A model generated the notes under the pieces. The model worked only from the letters and a program-made list of their open reading frames with translations. It searched no databases and had not been told where the DNA came from. Below are positions 44,851 to 53,400 of a stretch of 64,000 bases of DNA, piece by piece. Both the position numbers and the translations under genes were made by a program. Positions within the stretch are counted from its first letter, which is position 1; the number at the start of each line of letters is the position of its first letter. This stretch comes from Niastella sp. OAS944. Its GTDB lineage: Bacteria; Bacteroidota; Bacteroidia; Chitinophagales; Chitinophagaceae. The DNA lies in assembly GCA_024809215.1 (NCBI GenBank), contig JANUBW010000002.1, forward strand, positions 682,001 through 746,000, given 5' to 3'.

Positions 44851-45174
44851 ATGACAGGTAACCGCATTATAACAAAGCTCACCACCCTGGTGCTTATTCT
44901 GGTGTTCAGCCAGAAAATGGGGATGAGTTTGTACCTGCACAATTGGTTACACGCATCCCCACAGCACACATCTTCTTCAAAACCCATTTCAAGCCAGGAA
45001 ATTCAGTTTGCCTGCGGTTGTATCAATGATTTCAACCTGCCGTTTACTGAAACTATAGTACCTGAATTACAGGTGCCGGTGATCATAATGCATAAACCGC
45101 ACACCGAACCTGTTTATTCTTTCCCGGCCGTTACTAAGTACTTCCGCTCCCTTCGCGCTCCCCCGGTAAGTTAA
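44851..45174 (+). CDS. small secreted/membrane protein upstream of the TonB receptor, 107 aa
   Basis: Starts at ATG 44851 (MTGNRIITKLTTLVLIL), which gives an N-terminal hydrophobic segment; upstream codons in the same frame belong to the repeat. His and Cys residues are clustered (YLHNWLHASPQHT, FACGCINDF, MHKPHTEP), suggesting metal contact. No known family. It precedes the TonB receptor by 202 nt and may be its small partner. Confidence 0.6.
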   Translation: MTGNRIITKLTTLVLILVFSQKMGMSLYLHNWLHASPQHTSSSKPISSQEIQFACGCINDFNLPFTETIVPELQVPVIIMHKPHTEPVYSFPAVTKYFRSLRAPPVS

Positions 45175-45177
45175 ATG

Positions 45178-45366
45178 CCAATGTGATAATTAGCTAATAT
45201 GATAATGTGATAATGCCTGAATTTCGGAGTGCCTGACAATATTCAGCGTTCCGCCCTATAAGCTGTATTTCATTATCGAATTATCTCATTATCCAATTAT
45301 CACATTATAACATAATCCTGTATTCATTAGCACATTATCAAATTAGCACATTAGCTAATTATCATA
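45178..45366. repeat. inverted word-repeat element E3
   Basis: Left arm: AATGTGATAATTAGCTAAT to GATAATGTGATAATG (45201-45215). Right arm: CATTATC/TTATCTCATTATCC/ATTATCACATTAT words to about 45365, the reverse complement of the left words (13-bp perfect stretch at 45297-45309). A 28-nt segment (45203-45230) is identical to 44698-44725. Located directly after the 107-aa gene and before the receptor. Confidence 0.8.
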
Positions 45367-45376
45367 CTATTCATTT

Positions 45377-47821
45377 ATGAAAGCAATAAATGCAATTCTT
45401 ACATTTATATATTGCCTGTTTAGTTTATTTTCCTATAGCCAGCAAAATCTTACCACAAGCAATCATCACACACCTGTAACAGCAACACCAGCCGGTGTTC
45501 TCTCAGGAAAAATAACAGATGCTAAAACCGGCGAAACCTTACCCGGAGCCAGCATATATTTACATGACCTGAAGAAAGGCACCATGTCGGATGATAAAGG
45601 CCAGTACCGTATTGCGAATTTAAATGCCGGAAAATACCTTATTGAGATCACTTACCGCGGATATTCTTCTATAATAGAAACAGTTGCCATAAACGGCGAT
45701 ACCCAAAAAGACTTTGAATTAAAAGAAGCGGTGGTAGAAAATGAAGAAGTTACCGTAACCGGCGTTTCTTCCGCAACCCGCATCAGGCAATCGCCACAAC
45801 CAGTAGATGTATTAAAGAAAGAACAACTCTTTAATGTTTCTTCAACCAACGCAATTGACGCATTAAGCAAAACAGTACCCGGGGTAAACGGGCTAAGCAC
45901 AGGGCCGGCCATTACCAAACCTTTTATTCGCGGTTTGGGTTATAACCGGGTTGTTACCATTAACGATGGTATTCGACAGGAAGGCCAGCAATGGGGCGAT
46001 GAGCATGGTATTGAAATCGACGATTACAGTATTCAGCGTGTTGAGGTGTTGAAAGGCCCCGCCTCTCTTATGTATGGCAGCGATGCCCTGGCCGGTGTTA
46101 TTAATATCATTTCACAACGGCCCGTAGCTGATGGTCATATTAACGCCAATATATTAGGAGAATACCAAACCAACAATGCCCTGCGTGGCTTTTATGGCGA
46201 CGTGGCCGGTACAAAAAATGGCTTTAGCTGGAACGCCTACGGCTCATACAAAGGCGCACAGGATTATAAGAACAAATACGATGGCCGTGTTTTCAACTCA
46301 AAATTTTATAACCAGAATTTAGGTGGAATGCTGGGCTACAGCGGCGCCTGGGGTTACAGCCACCTGCTCGTTAGCAATTTCGATCAACGTATAGGCATGG
46401 TAGAGGGCGAACGTGACAGCGCCAGCGGACAATTTCTTAAAGCATTACCAGGGGGTGATGAAGGCATTGCCACCAGCGATGATTTCAAAAAAATATCACC
46501 GGCCGTTCCTTATCAGCATATCAAACATTTCAAGGTTTCATCGGAGAACAACTTTGCATTGGGTAAAAACAGCCTCGATGTAGTAGTAGGTTATCAGCAA
46601 AACCAACGGCAGGAATTTGGCAATCCCGATGAAACCGAAACACCCGATGCCTGGTTTAATCTAAAGACCGTGAACTACGCCCTTCGCTGGCACCTTCCTT
46701 CCACGCAAAACTGGAAAACAACCATTGGTGTAAACGGCATGTCGCAAAACAATACCAATAAAGGCGAAGAAGTGATCATACCCGATTATGATCTTTTCGA
46801 TATTGGTGGTTTTGTATATACCCATTACAATAAAAATAAATGGTCGCTCAGTGGTGGCCTGCGTTTCGACACCCGCCACGTTGATGGCAAACAAATGACT
46901 ATTGATAACGATCTGAAGTTTGCCGCCTTCTCACGTAACTTCAGCAATATTTCGGGTAGCGTAGGAGTTAGCTATGCCGCCAGCGATCTTGTAACACTCA
47001 AAGCCAATGTAGCCCGTGGTTTCAGGGCGCCCAACCTGGCCGAACTAGCAAGCAATGGCGCACATGAAGGCACCAACCGCTACGAACTGGGCGATAATGA
47101 TCTTAAATCGGAAACCAGCTTACAAATTGACGGCGGGTTTGAATTAAACTCAGAGCACGTGTCACTGGAGACCAGCATATTCTATAATCATATTAAAGAT
47201 TTCATCTTTTATGAAAAAGTGTTGGGCAGCACCGGCGATGATTCTGTAATGATCGACGATGAAACCGGTGATGAATTGAAAGTATATCGCTTTGATCAAA
47301 AGGATGCCAATTTATATGGCGCCGAACTGGCACTTGATATTCACCCCCACCCGCTCGACTGGTTACACTTCAGAAATGCATTTTCGTATACCCGCGCTCA
47401 ATTCACTGAAGAAGTGGATGGCATTAAGAACATTCCATTCATTCCTGCAGCACGGCTGTTCACCGATTTGGCAGTAAGCCTTTTACCAAAAGGAAAAGCT
47501 TTACGCAACCTGCACATCAACCTCGAAAGCGATTATACTTTTAAACAGGATAACCCATTTACCGGTTTCGATACAGAGACTGCCACACCTGATTACTGGT
47601 TGATCAACGCCGGTATCGGCGGCGATTTCGTAAGCAAAGGAAAAACCTTGTTCAGTCTGCGTTTCACTGCCTATAACCTGGGCGATGTAGCGTATCAAAA
47701 TCATTTAAGCCGGTTAAAATATGCAGCCGTTAACAATGTAACCGGCAGAACGGGCGTTTTTAATATGGGCCGCAATTTTGGCATCAAGCTAAATATACCG
47801 CTCGATTTTAAATGGAATTAA
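45377..47821 (+). CDS. TonB-dependent outer-membrane receptor with carboxypeptidase-like N-domain
   Basis: 814 residues. Signal peptide to about residue 22 (LFSYSQQ), carboxypeptidase-regulatory-like domain (LSGKITDAKTGETLPGASIY, about 45-130), plug (about 135-250, PFIRGLGYNRVVTINDGIRQ, VEVLKGPASLMYGSDALAG) and a 22-strand barrel with terminal NIPLDFKWN. The acid/His plug insert GQQWGDEHGIEIDD recalls receptors for metal ions, and the small upstream protein has His/Cys clusters, so metal transport is a reasonable guess only. Followed by a hairpin repeat and an AraC gene. Confidence 0.93.
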   Translation: MKAINAILTFIYCLFSLFSYSQQNLTTSNHHTPVTATPAGVLSGKITDAKTGETLPGASIYLHDLKKGTMSDDKGQYRIANLNAGKYLIEITYRGYSSIIETVAINGDTQKDFELKEAVVENEEVTVTGVSSATRIRQSPQPVDVLKKEQLFNVSSTNAIDALSKTVPGVNGLSTGPAITKPFIRGLGYNRVVTINDGIRQEGQQWGDEHGIEIDDYSIQRVEVLKGPASLMYGSDALAGVINIISQRPVADGHINANILGEYQTNNALRGFYGDVAGTKNGFSWNAYGSYKGAQDYKNKYDGRVFNSKFYNQNLGGMLGYSGAWGYSHLLVSNFDQRIGMVEGERDSASGQFLKALPGGDEGIATSDDFKKISPAVPYQHIKHFKVSSENNFALGKNSLDVVVGYQQNQRQEFGNPDETETPDAWFNLKTVNYALRWHLPSTQNWKTTIGVNGMSQNNTNKGEEVIIPDYDLFDIGGFVYTHYNKNKWSLSGGLRFDTRHVDGKQMTIDNDLKFAAFSRNFSNISGSVGVSYAASDLVTLKANVARGFRAPNLAELASNGAHEGTNRYELGDNDLKSETSLQIDGGFELNSEHVSLETSIFYNHIKDFIFYEKVLGSTGDDSVMIDDETGDELKVYRFDQKDANLYGAELALDIHPHPLDWLHFRNAFSYTRAQFTEEVDGIKNIPFIPAARLFTDLAVSLLPKGKALRNLHINLESDYTFKQDNPFTGFDTETATPDYWLINAGIGGDFVSKGKTLFSLRFTAYNLGDVAYQNHLSRLKYAAVNNVTGRTGVFNMGRNFGIKLNIPLDFKWN

Positions 47822-47829
47822 TAAAGCAA

Positions 47830-47915
47830 TTTTGAGATTTCGGAATTTGGGGATTTTGAGATTTCATCAGAGGCTTGCCCGCTGACAAATCTCAAAATCC
47901 CTAAATCTCAAAATC
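47830..47915. repeat. hairpin repeat E4 (AAATCTCAAAATC words)
   Basis: Perfect 15-bp stem: GGGATTTTGAGATTT (47850-47864) against AAATCTCAAAATCCC (47887-47901), loop of 22 nt. The words TTTGAGATTT and AAATCTCAAAATC repeat on both sides. It starts 8 nt after the receptor stop and can act as a terminator. Confidence 0.8.
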
Positions 47916-47931
47916 AGAAATCAGGCTTATT

Positions 47932-47939
47932 TATCTTTG
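47932..47939 (+). promoter_or_regulatory. TAnnTTTG element 4 nt before the AraC ATG
   Basis: TATCTTTG ends 4 nt before the ATG at 47944, so the transcript would begin at or inside the start codon (leaderless or downstream start). I find no clear -33 TTTG at the usual distance. Confidence 0.4.
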
Positions 47940-47943
47940 CGCC

Positions 47944-48900
47944 ATGGGCAAAAGATCAACCAGCGCCTTACCCGAAATACCACAGTATGTTTTGAAAGGC
48001 TTCCGGCCCTTACACCGGCAGGAAGACGATACATCTGATTTCGGCTATAACCGGCTCGATACTATGCAACCGGTTGAAGGTTTTGAATTGTACAGCAGTC
48101 GTGGGTTAAAACCATCGTTAGGTCCGCTTAAATCGGCCTTTTATCGTATAAGCATAACCATTACCGGTGGTGTAGATATACAAATAGGTCTCGAACATTT
48201 TAAACACCAGCAACGCACAGTAAGTTTTACCTGGCCCAACCAGGTGTTTTCCAAAAGCAATATCAGGGCCGATACATTTGGCTATTACCTGTTGTTCAAT
48301 TCAGGATTTATTCAGGAGCTCATTACTACAGGCAGCATTCCACAGGAGTTCCCTTTCTTTGATGTAACGGGCACGCCTTTCTTTCAACTATCACCCGACG
48401 AAATTGAACGGGTTGAACAATTCATTCTCCATATGAATGAAGAGCTGAAAGGCAACCGGCCCGGCAGGGAAAAAGCCATCAGGCTCTACCTTTATCTGCT
48501 TTTACTGGAAGCAAAAAGAAGTTACGAACGTCAGCAATTACACGCTCATGCCACCAACGCCGACAATACTTACCTGGTTTCCCATTTTCAAAAACTGGTG
48601 AGCAGGCATTTTTTATCAAAAAGAAAGGTTACCGATTATGCCAGTCTGCTTGCGGTAAGCGCCAATCATTTAAACCGCATGGTAAAAGATATTACCGGCA
48701 AAACCGCATCGGAGGCTATATCGGAAATGCTTGTACAGGAAGCCAAAGCGGTTTTGAAATATACCACGGCAACTATTTCTGAAATAGCTTATCAACTCAA
48801 CTTTAGTGAACCGGCGGCCTTTAATCGCTTCTTTAAAAAAATGACCGGCGATACAACTATGGCATATCGTAAGAATGTATCGGGTCAATACAATGCATGA
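47944..48900 (+). CDS. AraC family transcriptional regulator
   Basis: 318 residues. N-terminal cupin-like sensor (about 20-190), C-terminal double helix-turn-helix (about 210-315) with LNRMVKDITGKTASEAIS and ATISEIAYQLNFSEPAAFNRF. Complete, unlike the broken AraC at 24709. The SDR follows 58 nt after its stop and is probably its target. Confidence 0.95.
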   Translation: MGKRSTSALPEIPQYVLKGFRPLHRQEDDTSDFGYNRLDTMQPVEGFELYSSRGLKPSLGPLKSAFYRISITITGGVDIQIGLEHFKHQQRTVSFTWPNQVFSKSNIRADTFGYYLLFNSGFIQELITTGSIPQEFPFFDVTGTPFFQLSPDEIERVEQFILHMNEELKGNRPGREKAIRLYLYLLLLEAKRSYERQQLHAHATNADNTYLVSHFQKLVSRHFLSKRKVTDYASLLAVSANHLNRMVKDITGKTASEAISEMLVQEAKAVLKYTTATISEIAYQLNFSEPAAFNRFFKKMTGDTTMAYRKNVSGQYNA

Positions 48901-48958
48901 TTTGGTCAATTTTGCAAGGCAGTTTTCGCAGGACATTTGTTCTACAAAACAGAACAAA

Positions 48959-49678
48959 ATGAATACAATATTCGAAAACAAAAAGGCAGTAGTAGTAGGC
49001 GGGTCCTCAGGTATTGGTTTGGCAACAGCCCAAATTTTAGCAAACAGCAAGGCAATAGTGACCATTACTGGTCGCGACCCAAATAAACTAAAACAGCTAC
49101 AACAAACCACTGCCTTACAAACGCAGGCAGTTGATAGCACCAGCCGTGAGGCGCTCGATGCCTTCTTTAAACAAACCGGCCCTATCGATCACCTGGTAAT
49201 TTCAGTAAGTGGCGCCAAAGGCATGGGTAATTTTGCCGAACTATCGTTGCAGGACCTGCGCGAAGGGTTTGAAGGAAAATTCTGGCCCCAGCTCAACACC
49301 TTGCAGGCGGCCCTTCCCTATATTAATAAAACCGGCAGTATTACCCTCATTACGGCCATTTCATCAATCGCTAAAAAGCCCGGCACATCGGGGCTTGCGG
49401 CCATTAATGGATCGCTGGAGTTAATGGTACCTGTTCTTGCCAGGGAACTGCAACCCATTCGCATCAATGCCGTTTCTCCCGGCGTAGTAGATACGCCCTG
49501 GTGGAACTTTGTACCTGAAGAAGCTAAACAGGAAACCTTCAAACAGTTTACTGGCAACATACCCGCAGGCCGTGCGGCCACAGCAACCGAAATAGCCGAA
49601 GCTGTAATTTTTACACTTTCTAATAACTATATGACCGGCTCTGTGATCCATTGCGATGGTGGCTTTAGTTTAATGTGA
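48959..49678 (+). CDS. SDR family oxidoreductase, 239 aa
   Basis: Start chosen at ATG 48959 (MNTIFENKKAVVVGGSSGIG) which gives the usual SDR length; an upstream frame runs into the AraC gene. GGSSGIG (14-20), SVSGAKG at the NAG position and a catalytic region LAAINGSLELM in place of YxxxK: the Tyr/Lys pair is not visible, so it may be an inactive or atypical member. The stop TGA is part of the word TAATGTGATAAT. A GACATTTG near-consensus -7 lies at 48932-48939. Confidence 0.85.
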   Translation: MNTIFENKKAVVVGGSSGIGLATAQILANSKAIVTITGRDPNKLKQLQQTTALQTQAVDSTSREALDAFFKQTGPIDHLVISVSGAKGMGNFAELSLQDLREGFEGKFWPQLNTLQAALPYINKTGSITLITAISSIAKKPGTSGLAAINGSLELMVPVLARELQPIRINAVSPGVVDTPWWNFVPEEAKQETFKQFTGNIPAGRAATATEIAEAVIFTLSNNYMTGSVIHCDGGFSLM

Positions 49679-49785
49679 TAATTAGCTAATGAGATAATGT
49701 GATAATGAAATACAGGCTCGCGACTATTCAGAAGGCAGCGCAGAGGCATTATCACATTATCGAATTATCACATTATCACATTATT
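49672..49785. repeat. inverted word-repeat element E5
   Basis: Starts inside the SDR stop (TTAATGTGATAATTAGC). Perfect 15-bp stem: GATAATGTGATAATG (49693-49707) with CATTATCACATTATC (49747-49761), loop 39 nt containing CAGGCTCG, and a longer right arm of reverse-complement words. Confidence 0.85.
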
Positions 49786-50072
49786 AAATTACCGTATTGG
49801 GTATTTCAGGCCCTGCATCAGGTATTGAAAAATTAAACTTATAAATTTCAACCGTTTGAATATGCGAACATCTCGTAATGGGAAATAATGATGGCATAAT
49901 GCTTGTGATTTAAAGCAACCAAATAAATTGATCATTTACATTTTTTTATTGAAATAAAAAGATAGGAATGATTTTAGTTGCGATAAAGCGAAATTCAAAC
50001 GTGCGACCTTTTCCTGAGGTAACTGGTTAATTGAGGTCAAGTGCTACCGCCCATAAAAAGCAGTTCCAATAC

Positions 50073-50279
50073 ATGTTGGTGAAGAAATTGAAACTCTGTG
50101 CATATGCACGGAACTTAGCTTGTTTTTGTTTTAAGTTCAGAAATACACTTTGGAAAACCATGAATGGGGTTCCTGATCAATACATAAAAATGTTTCACTC
50201 CCTATTGGTTACAGGGCATTATTATGTTGATGAAGGAACTCATTATTTATCTGCCGTAGCGGATAATGTAAGAAAATGA
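50073..50279 (+). CDS. possible small protein, 68 aa
   Basis: From ATG 50073 (MLVKKLKLCAYARNLACF) the frame runs to 50279; a TTG start 42 nt upstream is less likely. Cys- and Tyr-rich, ends YLSAVADNVRK. A strong hairpin terminator follows 41 nt later, which suggests a transcript. No family seen. It sits in a spacer of about 700 nt between the E5 repeat and the next gene pair; 49790-50072 and 50357-50492 hold nothing else I can support. Confidence 0.35.
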   Translation: MLVKKLKLCAYARNLACFCFKFRNTLWKTMNGVPDQYIKMFHSLLVTGHYYVDEGTHYLSAVADNVRK

Positions 50280-50320
50280 ATATCCTGGAAGAACCCGCCC
50301 AATGTCTATGATCCACTGGT

Positions 50321-50356
50321 AAAGAGTCATCCGCCAATTGGCGTATGACTCTTTTT
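50321..50356 (+). terminator. intrinsic terminator in the spacer before the membrane-protein pair
   Basis: AAAGAGTCATCCGCC against GGCGTATGACTCTTT with one mismatch, AATT loop, then TTTTATT. Confidence 0.85.
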
Positions 50357-50492
50357 TATTGTTTATATCTATTTTTCCCTAACATTGCCCAAAAATTATT
50401 TGGCAGCCTGGCGAAAGCCCGGGAAAAAGATATAATATTTGCAAAATCAAGGCGTTAACAACGTACGCCATCGAAAATATAAAACCGTTTAG

Positions 50493-51089
50493 ATGAAAAA
50501 AAAGAAAACCGTCTCGCAGGGCGGCACTGCTTCAACCAGCAGCTCTCAACCGGTTCAACCATCACCAGCGGCCACTCAACCAAAACAAGCTCCCACGGCC
50601 ACCACCAATGGTTTCAAGGCATTTATCTTACTGGTGGCGGCGGTTATTTCTATGTTGATATTCTTTGGTATTGAACCCAATAAACTCTGGCTCAACCAGC
50701 GGATTTTACCCTATTGGGAAGATTATAAAGAACAAAAGCTGAACCTCGACCTCGAAGAACGTAAACTGGCACGGTACCAAACCGATTACCTGTTTGCCAA
50801 AAACGTTACCAGCTTTTTTGAAAAAAGAGGCAATGCCAATAAAGTATTGCTGCTGCTGCCGCCTACCGACTATTTCGCAGCAAACGGCCTGCAGATCCAC
50901 GTTCCCGAACCAGCCGTTTTTTATTACATGACGGGTTTGAAAACTATTTGGGCCAACAGCCCCGAAGCAAATAAGGCCAACTGGGTGCTTACCGCTAAAA
51001 ATGGCGGACTGGGCTTTGACAGCGTCATCAATAAACAGGTTTTGCAGGACACCATCGCAGCATTTAAAAAATTCAAAATCACTTTATGA
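50493..51089 (+). CDS. membrane-anchored hypothetical protein, 198 aa
   Basis: A polar, Ser/Thr/Pro/Gln-rich N-terminus (about 40 residues), one transmembrane helix (FKAFILLVAAVISMLIFFGI), then an outside domain with a coiled segment (EQKLNLDLEERKLARYQTDY) and a soluble end. Overlaps the next gene by 4 nt (ATGA), so the two are translationally coupled. It may be a partner of the multispanning protein that follows. No family assigned. Confidence 0.75.
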   Translation: MKKKKTVSQGGTASTSSSQPVQPSPAATQPKQAPTATTNGFKAFILLVAAVISMLIFFGIEPNKLWLNQRILPYWEDYKEQKLNLDLEERKLARYQTDYLFAKNVTSFFEKRGNANKVLLLLPPTDYFAANGLQIHVPEPAVFYYMTGLKTIWANSPEANKANWVLTAKNGGLGFDSVINKQVLQDTIAAFKKFKITL

Positions 51090-52465
51090 GCGGCATAATG
51101 ATCATTGTACTCTTAACGATCATCCAATTCATTGCAGGTTTTGGCATCCTGAACCTGTTTAAAATTGACGGAAAACCAGGCCTGTTCATACCCCTGGCCA
51201 TCTTATTAGGAGTGGCTGTTTTTTCTGTAATGCCGTTTGTATTACAGCTGGCCTACATTCCGCTTACGTCAACTAACGTATTCATTTCAATAATAATAGC
51301 CTGTGTTTTATTGAACATAAAGTTCAAATCGGGTATTGCCCGCTTAAACGAACTTAAGTCCAATATCAGGTTTAAACCTAAATTGTATGAACTGCCGTTT
51401 GTGATCATGATCGCGTTCATCATTTTCGTAAGCGCCTGGCGTTGTTTTTATTTTCCGCCCACTCCCCGCGACCTTACCTCAGGAGCCGAAGTGATTGCCG
51501 AATATGCCATTCGCGAAAAGACCATGATCAATTCGGTTTTCAGTGTAAACCTCGAAACCACCAACAACGTTTTCAAACCGCCTTTTATAACCTGCTTACA
51601 GATCATATATAAATATGCCGGATTTGAGTTCGGCCAGGTATGGTTAAGCACTATCGTAGCCTGCTTTATCATCTTCTTGTACCAGGCCCTTACACTTACG
51701 GTGCACAGGATCTTTGCCGGGTTACTGGTGTTGTTCTTTATGGCCATTCCCGAAATGTTTGCGTACACCTTTATGGTGCTGTTTGATTATAGCAATGCCG
51801 TATTCTTTTGCCTGGCCATTTGGTACCTGTACCGGTTTTATGAGAACCAGCAACGTAGTTACCTGGCTTTTGCCGGTTTGCTGATGGCTATTGCTACCTA
51901 CATAAGGTCAGAGACCCTGATACTTGCCTGTTTAATGATACCGGCAATACTATGGCATCATTGGAAAAATAAGACGGGAATTGTAAAGGGATTGGTGAGC
52001 AGTGCATTTTTTGTGGCGCCATCGGTACTGGCCTATATTATCTCAATCACCATTTTCATAAACCGCTACCTGCCGGTGCAATATAACATTGGCCAATTGG
52101 TGAACAATAACCTGTTCGATCTGTCGCCGCTGTTTAACCGTTTTTCAGAAATAAACAGCCAGCTCATCTTTAGCGATATGGGTGTAGGGTACTATGGATA
52201 CTTTATTTACTTCTTCATTTTGCTGTTGGCGCTGGAGCTGGTGGTAAAACGAAAACTAACACCTGCCACCCGTAACTGGCTGTATGCCGTGCTGGTTATT
52301 TACTTAGGCTTTCCGTTGCTGGGTTATTTATTGCCCCTGCTCGATCTTAATAATTCAACCAAAAGAGGTTTGTTTAAATTATTTCCATTAATGCTTTTGT
52401 ATATGGCCAATAACAGCCTGCTGGTAAGCTGGTCGCAAAAGATACTGAAGTGGGAAACTAAATAG
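51086..52465 (+). CDS. multispanning membrane protein, GT-C-like
   Basis: 459 residues with about 11 transmembrane helices, including LFIPLAILLGVAVFSVMPFV, IIFVSAWRCFYFPPTPRDLTS loop and LLVLFFMAIPEMFAYTFMVL. The early extracytoplasmic PRDLTSGAE segment and the pattern of helices resemble GT-C glycosyltransferases (ArnT/PMT-like), though a clear catalytic motif is not seen. Coupled to the 198-aa gene; a GT2 enzyme lies on the opposite strand beyond a hairpin. Perhaps surface-glycan assembly. Confidence 0.75.
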   Translation: MSGIMIIVLLTIIQFIAGFGILNLFKIDGKPGLFIPLAILLGVAVFSVMPFVLQLAYIPLTSTNVFISIIIACVLLNIKFKSGIARLNELKSNIRFKPKLYELPFVIMIAFIIFVSAWRCFYFPPTPRDLTSGAEVIAEYAIREKTMINSVFSVNLETTNNVFKPPFITCLQIIYKYAGFEFGQVWLSTIVACFIIFLYQALTLTVHRIFAGLLVLFFMAIPEMFAYTFMVLFDYSNAVFFCLAIWYLYRFYENQQRSYLAFAGLLMAIATYIRSETLILACLMIPAILWHHWKNKTGIVKGLVSSAFFVAPSVLAYIISITIFINRYLPVQYNIGQLVNNNLFDLSPLFNRFSEINSQLIFSDMGVGYYGYFIYFFILLLALELVVKRKLTPATRNWLYAVLVIYLGFPLLGYLLPLLDLNNSTKRGLFKLFPLMLLYMANNSLLVSWSQKILKWETK

Positions 52466-52478
52466 GTATAAACGAAAA

Positions 52479-52510
52479 AACAGGTTGACGAGTTACCTTG
52501 TCAACCTGTT
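52479..52510. terminator. bidirectional terminator between the membrane and GT2 genes
   Basis: AACAGGTTGAC / GTCAACCTGTT, perfect 11-bp stem with a 10-nt loop, between two convergent stops. Confidence 0.8.
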
Positions 52511-52530
52511 AACTTATATACTTGTCAACT

Positions 52531-53283
52531 TTATTTCTTTAATCCTTTGAAGATTTTAAAACTACCTAATCCCGCTTTCTGTAAGAAATACTGCATACTT
52601 ACCCGCAAAACACCCAATCCATAAATTGAGCTGCGTTTGAAGTTGATAGAAGAGGCTTCATCAAAATACTTGGTAGGACAAGTGATCTCGGCTATTTCAT
52701 AACCTTTGAAAAAGATCTGTCCAAGCAGTTCATTATCGAAAACAAAGTCATCGGAATTATCCTGGAACGGGATCGACAGCAGCACTTCTTTCGAATATGC
52801 CCGGTAGCCGGTGTGGTACTCAGACAATTTCTGTCCCATCAGAATATTCTGTGTCATAGTAAGCATGCGGTTGAAAAAGTATTTGTACAACGGCATGCCA
52901 CCTTTTAATGCGCCTTTGCCCAAAATACGGGATCCCAGTACAACCGGGTACACATTATTGGCAATCAGTGAAACCATGGGGGTTATCAATGCGGGCGTAT
53001 ATTGATAATCGGGGTGAAGCATTACGATAATATCGGCGCCAATTTCCAGGGCTTTATTATAGCAGGATTTCTGGTTTCCACCATAACCCTTGTTTTTCTC
53101 GTGCCTTACAATATGCTGAATACCAATTTCGCGGGCAACAGTAATGGTATCATCTTTACTGGCATCATCAACGAGGATCACATCATCAACAACAGATCTG
53201 TCGATTTCATCATAGGTTGGCCGGAGAGTTTTGGCTGCATTATATGCCGGCAGCACTACTACTACTTTTTTTCCTTTAATCAT
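52531..53283 (-). CDS. family 2 glycosyltransferase (DPM/dolichyl-phosphate-mannose-synthase-like)
   Basis: 250 residues: VVVVLPAYNAAKTLRPTYDE, VDDASKDDTITVA, NKGYGGNQKSCYNKALE, a DxD-like LHPDYQY and GSRILGKGALKGGMPLYKYF. This is the polyprenyl-phosphate mannosyl/glucosyl transferase-like subgroup, though a C-terminal membrane region is lacking. It would make an activated sugar lipid, matching the GT-C-like protein nearby. Promoter at 53304. Confidence 0.9.
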   Translation of the reverse strand: MIKGKKVVVVLPAYNAAKTLRPTYDEIDRSVVDDVILVDDASKDDTITVAREIGIQHIVRHEKNKGYGGNQKSCYNKALEIGADIIVMLHPDYQYTPALITPMVSLIANNVYPVVLGSRILGKGALKGGMPLYKYFFNRMLTMTQNILMGQKLSEYHTGYRAYSKEVLLSIPFQDNSDDFVFDNELLGQIFFKGYEIAEITCPTKYFDEASSINFKRSSIYGLGVLRVSMQYFLQKAGLGSFKIFKGLKK

Positions 53284-53303
53284 ACTTAGTAATAACGATC
53301 AGT

Positions 53304-53311
53304 CAAATATA
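53304..53311 (-). promoter_or_regulatory. TAnnTTTG promoter of the GT2 gene
   Basis: Minus-strand TATATTTG (53304-53311) 20 nt before the ATG; predicted leader about 15 nt. The -33 element is weak. Confidence 0.45.
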
Positions 53312-53400
53312 AGCGTATCCCAGACGGGATAATCCGGCAATAATAAAGCATTTACAGCATTTTTCAGCCAAAATATCTATTGCTTTTGGTTCCTTGTTTA

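Noticed and set aside
44697-44987. Minus-strand frame at the repeat and small gene
   Set aside because: Reads through the octamer array and the antisense of a better-supported plus gene.
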